Assembly (NCBI RefSeq): GCF_019923745.1
Contig: NZ_JAANOG010000004.1
Coordinates: forward strand, 62,001 to 126,000
From: Aquirufa aurantiipilula
GTDB taxonomy: Bacteria > Bacteroidota > Bacteroidia > Cytophagales > Spirosomataceae
Direction of reading: 5' to 3'
DNA: 64,000 nucleotides
This document shows, piece by piece, positions 15,859-23,621 of the stretch. A program made the position numbers and the translations under genes. Positions within the stretch are counted from its first letter, which is position 1, and each line of letters opens with the position of its first letter. Below the pieces are notes generated by a model. It was given only the letters and a program-made list of their open reading frames with translations, ran no database searches and was not told the DNA's origin.

Positions 15859-17949
15859 TTAATTACTTGCGATAGATTGGCGGAATAAACTGGCAGTTTC
15901 TAAAAAGCTCAAAGCTTGCTGTGCATAGGCTTTAGCAAATGCTTCGCTAGGTTCATGTTGGTTGATCTGAAGCACTAATGCAGCAAAGCTTTCAGCTTGT
16001 AAATCAAAATCACCTGTTTGTACATAGTGTTCATCGAATTTGGTAATGACGGCATTCTGGGTAGAAACTTGTACACTCTTATCTAATAATAAAGCTTTGG
16101 CAGCAGAAACAAATACACTGTATGCATGATAAATAGCATCTGCCCAGCGCTTATCTTCTAAGGCATTTTTACACCAGTCATATTTTTCTTCGGATTCAAA
16201 TAACAAAGTCGCTACTAAATCAATGATCACACTGGCACATTCACCCACGCCGATTTCTGTATGAAAAGCTTCTGCCGCACCCCAATCAATAAAATCGTCA
16301 TCAACCAATGTTTGTAAATCAGCGATTGGCTTCAACAAGGTGTAGAAATATTTTTCTCCCTGACGGTCATAGTATTGGTGGAAATATTCCCCTTCTAAAG
16401 CATTTTCTTCATAGTTGTTTAGGACTACGCGTAACACTTCAGGCCCTCTTTTTGATGGTACTTTAATCACTTTATCAGCAATTTTACCTTCTCCATTTCC
16501 TAAAGTGGCTCCTCCTAAAAGAACCTGAAGTGCAGGAAGTACTCGCTTATCAGGAGCTTTTAATGATGATCCATGAAATCCAATACTGGCCATACTGTGT
16601 TGTCCACAAGCATTCATACAACCAGAAATTTTGATTTTCATTTGGCTGTCATGAATTAACTCAGGAAAATCTTGCGAGATAACTTCTTCTAATTTGGACG
16701 TAATATTGGTAGAATCTGAAATGGCCAAATTACATGTATCTGTACCTGGGCAAGCTGTTATATTCGCTACGGAATTGGCTCCAGGAGAAGCTAAGCCATG
16801 CTCTTTTAAGACTTGGTATACATATGCCAAATTTTGTTGAGGAACAAATTTGAACAATAAACCTTGATTAATTGTGATGCGAACATCATCTCCAATATAT
16901 CCTTCCAAAGCTTGCATGATACTTCTGGAAGTATCACTGGAAATATTACCATTTAGAATGCGAACATACACACCAAAATAGCCGGCTTGTTTTTGTTCAA
17001 AGGTATTGGAACTTAACCAAGTCTGGTACTCAGCAGAACCATCCTCGGTATGGTCTGATAATTTTGTTGGAATAGAAACTTCCCAAACACCATCCTTAGG
17101 GATTTCTACTATTTGATTCTTTAATGCTTTCGTTTCCGCATTGACTAAATCCATGAATGCCTCAAATCCAATCTTTTGAATTAAAAACTTCATACGAGCT
17201 TTATGACGAGAGTTTCTTTCTCCATGACGGTCAAAAACCCGCAATACAGCTTCCATGAATGGAATGATTTTATTCTCAGCTAAAAACTCATAGGCAGTAT
17301 AAGCTAACATCGGTTGAGCACCTAAGCCTCCACCTACGACCACTTTAAATCCCTTTTCACCTTGTTGGATTTTAGGGATAAAGCCCATATCATGCAAATA
17401 TGCTAGGGAAGTATCTTCGTCGGTATTAGAAAAAGAAATTTTCACTTTTCTTCCCATTTCTTGACAGATCGGGTTTCTTAGTAAATAACGGAAAGCCGTA
17501 TCAGCATGAGCACTTACATCAAATAGTTCCAATGGATCTATTCCCGAGGTAGGAGAGGCTGTGATATTTCTAACAGTATTGCCACAGGCTTCACGTAATG
17601 TAATATCGTCTTGTTCTAATTTAGCCCATAATTCAGGAGTGCGATCTAAAGAAACAAAGTGAATTTGAATATCTTGACGCGTTGTTAAATGCAAATTTCC
17701 AGTAGAATATTCGTCCGAAATAGCAGCAATACGTCTCCATTGATTAAACTTGATTTTACCATAAGGAAGTTTAATGCGGACCATTTGTACCCCTTGTTGT
17801 CTCTGGCCATAAACACCACGAGCCAATCGTAAGCTACGGAATTTCTCTTCATGAATCTCGCCAGCTCTGAATTGAGCAATTTTGTTAGCAAGGTCAATGA
17901 TGTCTTTTTCTACTATAGGATTCTCTATTTCTGAGCGGAAGCTTTGCAT
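15859..17949 (-). CDS. Siroheme [4Fe-4S] nitrite/sulfite reductase with C-terminal HEPN domain
   Basis: A 696-residue protein. The first ~520 residues are two tandem ferredoxin-type nitrite/sulfite reductase repeats, with 'STGNLHLTTRQDIQIH' and 'CGNTVRNITASP' in the first. The siroheme-bridged cluster ligands are Cys400, Cys406, Cys444 and Cys448 (ACPGTDTC and SGCMNAC). The C-terminal ~150 residues (e.g. 'WADAIYHAYSVFVSAAKALL') look like a HEPN helical domain, an extension known for Bacteroidota homologues. It reduces sulfite to sulfide or nitrite to ammonia by six electrons; sequence alone does not separate the two. A strong promoter and a 15-bp palindrome precede it, and cobA follows at 1 bp. 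No APS/PAPS or nitrate reductase genes are nearby. Confidence 0.92.
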   Translation of the reverse strand: MQSFRSEIENPIVEKDIIDLANKIAQFRAGEIHEEKFRSLRLARGVYGQRQQGVQMVRIKLPYGKIKFNQWRRIAAISDEYSTGNLHLTTRQDIQIHFVSLDRTPELWAKLEQDDITLREACGNTVRNITASPTSGIDPLELFDVSAHADTAFRYLLRNPICQEMGRKVKISFSNTDEDTSLAYLHDMGFIPKIQQGEKGFKVVVGGGLGAQPMLAYTAYEFLAENKIIPFMEAVLRVFDRHGERNSRHKARMKFLIQKIGFEAFMDLVNAETKALKNQIVEIPKDGVWEVSIPTKLSDHTEDGSAEYQTWLSSNTFEQKQAGYFGVYVRILNGNISSDTSRSIMQALEGYIGDDVRITINQGLLFKFVPQQNLAYVYQVLKEHGLASPGANSVANITACPGTDTCNLAISDSTNITSKLEEVISQDFPELIHDSQMKIKISGCMNACGQHSMASIGFHGSSLKAPDKRVLPALQVLLGGATLGNGEGKIADKVIKVPSKRGPEVLRVVLNNYEENALEGEYFHQYYDRQGEKYFYTLLKPIADLQTLVDDDFIDWGAAEAFHTEIGVGECASVIIDLVATLLFESEEKYDWCKNALEDKRWADAIYHAYSVFVSAAKALLLDKSVQVSTQNAVITKFDEHYVQTGDFDLQAESFAALVLQINQHEPSEAFAKAYAQQALSFLETASLFRQSIASN

Positions 17950-17976
17950 AATGGCATTTGTTTAATCTGATATACT

Positions 17977-17991
17977 CTATATAATATATAG
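17977..17991. promoter_or_regulatory. 15-bp palindrome at the transcription start of the reductase operon
   Basis: CTATATA-A-TATATAG is a perfect 7-bp inverted repeat with a single central base. It begins 9 bp downstream of the -7 element on the minus strand, at or just after the predicted start site. That position suits a repressor operator. The regulator is not identifiable. Confidence 0.45.
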
Positions 17992-17999
17992 ATTTTAGG

Positions 18000-18031
18000 C
18001 AAAATTACAAATTCAACGCTATTCGACCAAA
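18000..18031 (-). promoter_or_regulatory. Promoter of the siroheme reductase operon
   Basis: Minus strand: -33 TTTG at 18031-18028, a 20-bp gap, then -7 TAATTTTG at 18007-18000. Both elements and their spacing match the Bacteroidota housekeeping promoter. The start site would be near 17994, giving a leader of about 45 nt. Confidence 0.65.
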
Positions 18032-18251
18032 GATTTTTCAATCGAATGTAAAAAACTTTTACCGAGTAAACTTTGAAAGTAATCGACTATTTGGTGTTTA
18101 ACATTGCTGTTGATGTAAAGAATTTTCCATTTCTGAAATTCATGTTGCTTGCAGGTATAAATCATTTCTAGAAGTGTCGTCAATTTAACTTGAATTCAGA
18201 ATAAAATAGAAAGGATGTGATTGCCTACTTCCATTCTTCAAAAGAATTGAT

Positions 18252-18259
18252 TAGTTTTG
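18252..18259 (+). promoter_or_regulatory. -7 promoter element for tRNA-Ser
   Basis: TAGTTTTG, a perfect TAnnTTTG, lies 12 bp before the first base of the mature tRNA. No well-spaced -33 TTTG was found. Confidence 0.5.
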
Positions 18260-18270
18260 CCCTCCCAAAC

Positions 18271-18358
18271 AGAGGGGTGTCCGAGTGGTTGAAGGAGCAC
18301 GCCTGGAAAGTGTGTATAGGTCTCAAGCTTATCGAGGGTTCGAATCCCTTCCCCTCTG
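18271..18358 (+). tRNA. tRNA-Ser (anticodon GGA)
   Basis: An 88-nt class II tRNA. The acceptor stem pairs AGAGGGG (18271-18277) with CCCCTCT (18351-18357), discriminator G at 18358. The anticodon loop CTGGAAA places GGA at 18305-18307, reading serine UCC/UCU. A long variable arm (ATAGG with CTTAT) and the T loop TTCGAAT are typical of tRNA-Ser. The 3' CCA is not encoded. Confidence 0.96.
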
Positions 18359-18360
18359 CT

Positions 18361-18395
18361 AAAAAGGCAAATCTAATTCAGATTTGTCTTTTTTT
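18361..18395 (+). terminator. Intrinsic terminator after tRNA-Ser
   Basis: Stem AGGCAAATCT (18365-18374) and AGATTTGTCT (18380-18389) with one G-T pair, loop AATTC, then a T-run. Confidence 0.85.
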
Positions 18396-18429
18396 ATTTT
18401 CATAAAGTCCACCCTTCACTTGAAATGAA

Positions 18430-18437
18430 TACATTTG
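18430..18437 (+). promoter_or_regulatory. -7 promoter element for the PaiB-like gene
   Basis: TACATTTG matches TAnnTTTG 22 bp before the ATG at 18459; the -33 side is unclear. Confidence 0.45.
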
Positions 18438-18458
18438 TTCCGTTAAATCCGCTGAACA

Positions 18459-19061
18459 ATGTATATCCAGCCAATCAATCAGGTAACAGATTTAGGTGAA
18501 ATCGTCGACTTCATTCAAAGATTTAGTTTTGGAACGATCATTTCCGTGGTAAATGGTCGACAGGTAGCCACTCACTTGCCTTTTATTTCTCATTTGAACA
18601 ATAATAAGATTGTTTTACGAGCTCATTTTGCCAAAGCGAATGAACAATGGAAGCACTTAGAAGCACAAGAGAGTTTGGTGATTTTTCAAGAGCCTCATGC
18701 CTATATCTCACCCAAATATTACGAAAAAGAGCAGAATGTTCCGACTTGGAATTACATGACAGTACATCTATATGGTCAGGCCAGATTAATAGAAACCTTG
18801 GAAGAAACAAAAGCCATTTTAGAAGAAAGCATCAATTTCTTTGAGCAAGAATATAAAAAGCAATGGGATGGTTTATCAGAAGCGTATAAATTGAACATGA
18901 TGCAGGGAATCGTCGCGTTTGACATGGAAATTTCTGAAATTCAAGCCAAAAAGAAAATAAGTCAGAATAGATCTGAGAAAGAAAAAGCGCAAATTGCTCA
19001 AGCCTTGTCGCAAAGTACTTCTACCCATGAACAGCTAATTGGGGAGTATATGAAGAAGTAA
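18459..19061 (+). CDS. PaiB-like FMN-binding protein
   Basis: A 200-residue protein of the FMN-binding negative regulator family. Diagnostic segments are 'ATHLPFI', 'LRAHFAKANEQWK', and 'PHAYISPKYYEKEQNVPTWNY', the latter forming the flavin pocket of the split-barrel fold; 'GIVAFDMEISEIQAKKKISQNR' ends the domain. In Bacillus, PaiB was named a negative regulator of sporulation and protease genes, but the family is better described as flavin-binding proteins of unsettled function. The C-terminus (about residues 175-200) is a short polar helix. It is a single gene between the tRNA terminator and the response regulator, and its relation to the latter is unclear. Confidence 0.88.
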   Translation: MYIQPINQVTDLGEIVDFIQRFSFGTIISVVNGRQVATHLPFISHLNNNKIVLRAHFAKANEQWKHLEAQESLVIFQEPHAYISPKYYEKEQNVPTWNYMTVHLYGQARLIETLEETKAILEESINFFEQEYKKQWDGLSEAYKLNMMQGIVAFDMEISEIQAKKKISQNRSEKEKAQIAQALSQSTSTHEQLIGEYMKK

Positions 19062-19104
19062 GTAATAGAAATTAGCATAGGGTTTTATTTTCAATTCCTA
19101 GTTC

Positions 19105-19806
19105 ATGAAGAGTCAAGTGAAAATATTATTGGTGGAAGATGATCCTCGGATTTGTCAGAATATCCACGACTATTTTTTTCAAGAGGGTTACTTAGTGGAA
19201 ATAGCTAGAGAAGGTTTGACCGCTCAGAAATTGATGGAAGAAAAGGTTTATGATGCTATTGTTTTGGATATAAATTTACCCTATAAAGATGGATTAACAC
19301 TTTGCAGGGAATTTAGACAAGTTAATTCGCATACACCTATTTTGATGTTAACGGCATTTGACGACCTTGATGATAAAATGCATGGATTTGAGGTAGGGGC
19401 TGATGACTATTTAACTAAACCATTTTTTATGCGGGAGGTGATGGCCCGAATCAAAGCCTTATTGAAACGTTCAAAAAATCAGCCAATTCCTGAATCAGTC
19501 AGTATCATTCAGATGGAGGATTTAACTATTGATTTGGGGACACAGTCGGTCAGTCGAGGAAAAACCCCTATAAACCTGACACCCAGAGAGTTTAATTTAT
19601 TACTTAAATTGGCAAATGCCAAAGGTAAATTAGTCACAAAAAGAGAATTGAATCGAGATATTTGGGGAGGCTCTTTGGATGAAAACAACAATACCATTGA
19701 AGTGTATATTAACTTTCTTAGGAAGAAAATAGACAAACCATTTGCGACTAACTTAATCAAAACCAAAGTGGGTTTTGGATATTACTTAAGTTCACATGAG
19801 CATTAG
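19105..19806 (+). CDS. OmpR/PhoB-family response regulator
   Basis: A 233-residue regulator. The receiver domain (residues 1-120) has the acidic pair 'VEDD', phosphoacceptor Asp55 (VLDINLP), the Thr of 'MLTAFD' and the Lys of 'LTKPF'. The C-terminal winged helix (about 135-230) contains 'LTPREFNLLLKLANAKGKLVTKREL' and 'NTIEVYINFLRKKID'. Its last 11 bp overlap the histidine kinase gene. The pair precedes a metal-type RND efflux operon, the arrangement of CusRS/CzcRS systems. An 11-bp direct repeat at 21207-21228 is the likely binding site. Other subfamilies such as PhoPR-like regulators cannot be excluded from the sequence alone. Confidence 0.93.
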   Translation: MKSQVKILLVEDDPRICQNIHDYFFQEGYLVEIAREGLTAQKLMEEKVYDAIVLDINLPYKDGLTLCREFRQVNSHTPILMLTAFDDLDDKMHGFEVGADDYLTKPFFMREVMARIKALLKRSKNQPIPESVSIIQMEDLTIDLGTQSVSRGKTPINLTPREFNLLLKLANAKGKLVTKRELNRDIWGGSLDENNNTIEVYINFLRKKIDKPFATNLIKTKVGFGYYLSSHEH

Positions 19807-21169
19807 ACAAAGGATCTTAATCTACTTTTCTGTTTTATCTATCACAGTGGTAGGTGTTACATTTCTATTGCTTTTTACGGTATTCAAAAATTATCGAAAA
19901 GAAGAGTTTCAGCAGCGAGTAAAAGATCATATTTTCTCTACCATGGGAATCTTAGCCGAAGTAAGGGAACTAGATCAGGATATCATTCAATCCATGGGAG
20001 AATTGACAGTTAATAAATTATTTAGAGAAAAGACCTTACTTTTTGATGCTCAAAAAAAACTAATTTATTCTAGTATTGACGATACCAAAATCGAGTTTTC
20101 TACTGAATTATTAAATGAATTAAATTCCAAGAGACCAATCATAGAAACTGTCGAAGGAGATTTAGATGTAGTTGGAGTTACTTTTAGAATTCGAGGAAAG
20201 CAATTTTATGGAATTTCTAAGGCCTACGATAAATTCGGTCATTCAAAATTGGACTTCTTAAAAAATATCTTGTGGGTATTCTTTGTATTAATATCTGCTT
20301 TAATCTTAATCAGTTCCTTTATCCTATCTAAACAGATAACACAGCCTATTATTCAAATGGCAGCGGCGTTGAAAATCATCAACATGGAAACGCCTCAGAG
20401 TTTATTACCCATTCCTGAAAACAAAGATGAGATCTATTTATTGGCACAAAGGTTTAATGAGCTAATGCGTCGTTTGCAAAATTCTTTTGCTTTTCAAAAA
20501 CATGCGGTACACCATATTTCACACGAATTAAAAACTCCTATTGCTATTTTGGTCAGTAATTTGGAAAACTTGGAAAAGGAAAAGGATCCAGCTCTATTGT
20601 TAAAAGGGATTCAAAACCAAAAAGAAGACACCCAGCTTTTGGGTGAAATGATTAATGCCTTGTTAGAAATAGCAAAAGTTGAAACTCATGCGAATTTAAG
20701 CTTTCAGCGAATCCGTTTAGATGAAATAGTATTTGATGCATGTTCGGAAGCCAAAAAGTTATATCCTCAGTTTAAGTTTGATATAAACATTCATCCTGAA
20801 ATTGAGCAAGAAGACAAATTGCTCATCGAAGGAAATGTTCGTTTGATTCAAATGGCCGTTCAAAACCTTTTATTAAATTGTATTCATTATTCCACGACGA
20901 ATAAAGCTGAAATTATGTTTCAGTTTCAATACGGCGAACTGAAAATTCTCTTTTCTAATGAAGGGCCCTCCATCTCATCTTCCGAAGTCCCTTTCTTATT
21001 TCAACATTTTTTTCGAGGTACCAATAGTCAAGGAAAACGAGGTTTTGGATTGGGCTTGGTATTAGTGAATAAAATCATGCAATTGCATGGGGGTAAAATA
21101 GATTATCAAGTAGATGCGAATTCTCGCAATGTATTTTCACTTCACTTTCCTGTAAAATTAAATTCATAA
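19796..21169 (+). CDS. Sensor histidine kinase of a metal-type two-component system
   Basis: A 457-residue membrane kinase. Helix 1 is about residues 8-32 and helix 2 about 155-178; between them lies a ~120-residue periplasmic sensor domain. A HAMP linker follows ('ITQPIIQMAAALKIINME'), then the dimerisation/phosphoacceptor helix with His243 (HHISHELKTP) and the ATPase domain (N-box 'NLLLNCIHYS', with the usual second Asn replaced by Cys-Ile-His, and G-box 'GFGLGLVLVNKIM'). The cognate regulator lies just upstream with overlapping codons. No clear metal-binding cluster is seen in the sensor domain, so the signal is assigned only by context. A 93-bp gap with operator-like repeats separates it from the efflux operon. 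Confidence 0.92.
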   Translation: MSIRQRILIYFSVLSITVVGVTFLLLFTVFKNYRKEEFQQRVKDHIFSTMGILAEVRELDQDIIQSMGELTVNKLFREKTLLFDAQKKLIYSSIDDTKIEFSTELLNELNSKRPIIETVEGDLDVVGVTFRIRGKQFYGISKAYDKFGHSKLDFLKNILWVFFVLISALILISSFILSKQITQPIIQMAAALKIINMETPQSLLPIPENKDEIYLLAQRFNELMRRLQNSFAFQKHAVHHISHELKTPIAILVSNLENLEKEKDPALLLKGIQNQKEDTQLLGEMINALLEIAKVETHANLSFQRIRLDEIVFDACSEAKKLYPQFKFDINIHPEIEQEDKLLIEGNVRLIQMAVQNLLLNCIHYSTTNKAEIMFQFQYGELKILFSNEGPSISSSEVPFLFQHFFRGTNSQGKRGFGLGLVLVNKIMQLHGGKIDYQVDANSRNVFSLHFPVKLNS

Positions 21170-21206
21170 ATAATTGATATCCAGCTAATTGTCTGTTTAA
21201 TTTTCG

Positions 21207-21243
21207 TTTTAAGTTCATTTTAAGTCTAATCTTTTCAGTTTTG
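21207..21243 (+). promoter_or_regulatory. Direct-repeat operator and promoter of the metal efflux operon
   Basis: TTTTAAGTTCA (21207-21217) is followed directly by TTTTAAGTCTA (21218-21228): two half-sites with the 11-bp period typical of OmpR-family regulators. A -7-like CAGTTTTG (one mismatch to TAnnTTTG) lies at 21236-21243, so the repeats occupy the -33 region, the usual position for such an activator. The first efflux gene starts at 21263. Confidence 0.55.
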
Positions 21244-21262
21244 TGGACATAAAAGATTAGCT

Positions 21263-22519
21263 ATGTCCTACTTTAAAATTAACAGCCTTTTTTTGATGCT
21301 TTTGCTGGCTTATAGCGGTAAGGCACAATCAGATACTTTGTCGATCTCCATAGCTCAAGCTGATAAGGTTTTTTTAAGTACGAATTATCAACTATTGGCT
21401 ACTTCCTTGAACATAGACGTTCAAAAGGCTCAGGTGCTACAAGCATCCTTATACCCCAATCCAGTTTTAACCCTCGACATGAATGCCATTGATCCGGAAA
21501 ACAATAAGATTTTCCATTTGGGTAATTCAGGTCAACAAAGTATTCAATTGGAGCAATTGATTTTATTGGGAGGGAAAAGGAAAGCACAAATTGATTTGGC
21601 AAAAACCAATGTAGAAATGGCTGAGTTCGCTTTTCAGGATTTGATACGTCAATTGAAATTTGAATTACACACGGGCCTCTATTTATTGAATCAACAGCAA
21701 ATCTTGATCGGTAAGTACAGTAAGCAAATGGCCATGGTGGATAATATAATTAGCACCTATGAATATCAGGCACATAAAGGAAATATTCCTTTAAAAGATG
21801 TCGTCCGTTTAAAAGGTGTTTATTTAAATCTAAGCAATGAACGCGCTTCTATTTATGGTGATTATTTTCATCAATTATCTAAAGTTCAGACATTACTTCA
21901 AACCAAAAGCATTGTAGTTCCCAAAGTAACCGACGCGGATATTCAAAGTTTTATTCAGCCATTTGATGTACAATTATTAATTGATCAAGCATTGGAAAAT
22001 AGACCCGATTTATTATTGGGTAAAAAAGATGCTGTTTTTGCTGAACAGTATTTTACCCTTCAAAAGAAATTGGCGAAACCCGATATCACCTTGTTTTCTT
22101 CTTATGACCAAAGAGGTGGCGCTTTTCAACGCCAAGTGAATTTGGGGCTGGCTATTCCTTTGATGTTTTGGAATAAAAATCAAGGAAATATCAAATCGGC
22201 TGAGACGCAAATCAAAGCGAAACATTTGTTTGTCGAAGGGCTTAAAAGCCAAGTAATTGCCGAGGTTCAAAATACCTATTGGCAGTATAAACAAACGGTA
22301 GCTGAGTATTTAAAAAATAATAAATTATACGATGAGGACTTTGAAATAACGCTGAAAGGTATGACTGAAAACTTCCAAAAGGGGAATGTAAGTTTGATTG
22401 AATTTGTGGATTTTTTCGAATCCTACAATAATGCCCTTTCTGAAATCTCCCGGATTAAAATGCAATTGGCTACTTCAGCCGAACAAATAAAATTAAGTAC
22501 AGGTAAAGAATTATTCTAG
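21263..22519 (+). CDS. TolC/CzcC-type outer membrane efflux protein
   Basis: A 418-residue outer membrane factor with an N-terminal signal peptide (MSYFKINSLFLMLLLAYSGKAQ). The chain has the two-fold OEP repeat: 'ASLYPNPVLTLDMNAIDPENN', the coiled-coil helices around residues 95-200, and a second repeat from about 230 ('ALENRPDLLLGKKDAVFAEQ', 'GLAIPLMFWNKNQGNIKSAE'). Trimers of this family form the exit duct of tripartite pumps. It is the first gene of the operon; the adaptor begins 2 bp after its stop. Metal class is inferred from the pump downstream. Divalent-metal (CzcC) and monovalent-metal (CusC) members cannot be separated from this gene alone. Confidence 0.92.
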   Translation: MSYFKINSLFLMLLLAYSGKAQSDTLSISIAQADKVFLSTNYQLLATSLNIDVQKAQVLQASLYPNPVLTLDMNAIDPENNKIFHLGNSGQQSIQLEQLILLGGKRKAQIDLAKTNVEMAEFAFQDLIRQLKFELHTGLYLLNQQQILIGKYSKQMAMVDNIISTYEYQAHKGNIPLKDVVRLKGVYLNLSNERASIYGDYFHQLSKVQTLLQTKSIVVPKVTDADIQSFIQPFDVQLLIDQALENRPDLLLGKKDAVFAEQYFTLQKKLAKPDITLFSSYDQRGGAFQRQVNLGLAIPLMFWNKNQGNIKSAETQIKAKHLFVEGLKSQVIAEVQNTYWQYKQTVAEYLKNNKLYDEDFEITLKGMTENFQKGNVSLIEFVDFFESYNNALSEISRIKMQLATSAEQIKLSTGKELF

Positions 22520-22521
22520 AT

Positions 22522-23604
22522 ATGAAAAATGTAGTATTGATGGCTATTGCAGCCACTTTTCTGATGCTTTCTTGCAATAAAGAAAATACAGAATCTGATA
22601 AAGCCGTGGCATTTCGCTTGAGTGATACCATGATGGCCCGATGCGAATTTTATACCGCTGATTTCCAAGAGGTGAAAAATGAAATTCGATTGTTTGGGAA
22701 AATTCAGGCAGACAATAACAAACTCGCTCAAATTTATTCCATTGTGGGAGGTAATGTTATTAAAATCAATGCTGAACTAGGGGATTATGTGAAGAAAGGT
22801 CAAGTGTTGGCTGTTATTCGAAGTGGTGAAGTAGCAGGTTATGAGCGTGATCGATTGGATGCTTTAGGAGACGTGGCTGTGGCGGAGAAAAATCTTCAGG
22901 TGGCTCGCGACTTGTATAAAAGTAAATTGTCTTCCGAAAAAGACGTGGTTTCAGCAGAGCGGGAATTGGATCGACAAAAGGCAGAATTGGTTCGTATCAA
23001 TGAAGTTTTCAGTATTTATAATTTGAAAAAAGGCTCTATTTACAATGTGACGGCTTCTATGAGTGGTTTTATTGTTCAAAAGGAGATTAGCCCAAATGAG
23101 CAGATTCGTCCTGATAAATCGGATGCTTTGTTTTCGATAGCTGAGATCAACGAGGTTTGGGCTATGGCCAATGTCAATGAAAGTGATATTCCTAAGGTTC
23201 AAGTAGGATATGAGGCGGATGTGCGCACCTTGAGTTACGCGGATGAGGTGTATAAAGGGAAGATTGATAAAATATTTTCGGCCATTGATCCTGAAACGAA
23301 AGCCATGAAAGTGCGCGTTAGAATTCCCAACGCGACCTACAAATTAAAGCCAGAAATGAATGCCATGGTGGATGTTCGATATTCTGAACATGATCAAATG
23401 ATTGCTGTACCTTCTTCTTCGGTCATTTTTGATAAGAGTAAAAATTGGGTGATGATTTTTAAAGATCGGGCCAACATTGAAACTCGTCAAGTAGAAGTAT
23501 ACCGTCAGTTAGGTAATATTTCCTACATACAGCATGGATTGCAAAAAGGAGAAAAAGTGATTTCTAAGAATGGAATGCTCATCTATGATGCATTGAACGA
23601 TTAA
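22522..23604 (+). CDS. RND periplasmic adaptor (membrane fusion) lipoprotein
   Basis: A 360-residue protein. A lipobox (FLMLSC, Cys about 18) anchors it to a membrane. The adaptor order is lipoyl half-motif ('IYSIVGGNVIKINAELGDYVKKGQVLAVIRSG'), an alpha-hairpin of about residues 110-170, the second lipoyl half ('GSIYNVTASMSGFIVQKEI') and a beta-barrel ('EVWAMANVNESDIPKVQVGYEADV'). It bridges pump and outer membrane channel in the tripartite efflux system. It has 2 bp between it and the OMF gene and 17 bp to the porin gene. No Met-rich or His-rich metal-binding extension is seen, unlike CusB with its N-terminal Met residues. Confidence 0.92.
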   Translation: MKNVVLMAIAATFLMLSCNKENTESDKAVAFRLSDTMMARCEFYTADFQEVKNEIRLFGKIQADNNKLAQIYSIVGGNVIKINAELGDYVKKGQVLAVIRSGEVAGYERDRLDALGDVAVAEKNLQVARDLYKSKLSSEKDVVSAERELDRQKAELVRINEVFSIYNLKKGSIYNVTASMSGFIVQKEISPNEQIRPDKSDALFSIAEINEVWAMANVNESDIPKVQVGYEADVRTLSYADEVYKGKIDKIFSAIDPETKAMKVRVRIPNATYKLKPEMNAMVDVRYSEHDQMIAVPSSSVIFDKSKNWVMIFKDRANIETRQVEVYRQLGNISYIQHGLQKGEKVISKNGMLIYDALND

Positions 23605-23621
23605 GTTTTTGCAGATAAGAA

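Larger units (their letters stand above)
17950..18270. other. Intergenic region between the reductase operon and tRNA-Ser
   Basis: A 321-bp gap between divergent units. It holds the minus-strand promoter and palindrome of the siroheme reductase operon (17977-18031) and the tRNA promoter (18252-18259). The central part (about 18040-18240) is AT-rich and I see no gene or clear structure in it. Confidence 0.6.

Noticed and set aside
18217-18405. Open frame running through the tRNA
   Set aside because: It overlaps the entire tRNA-Ser and its terminator and has no family features.
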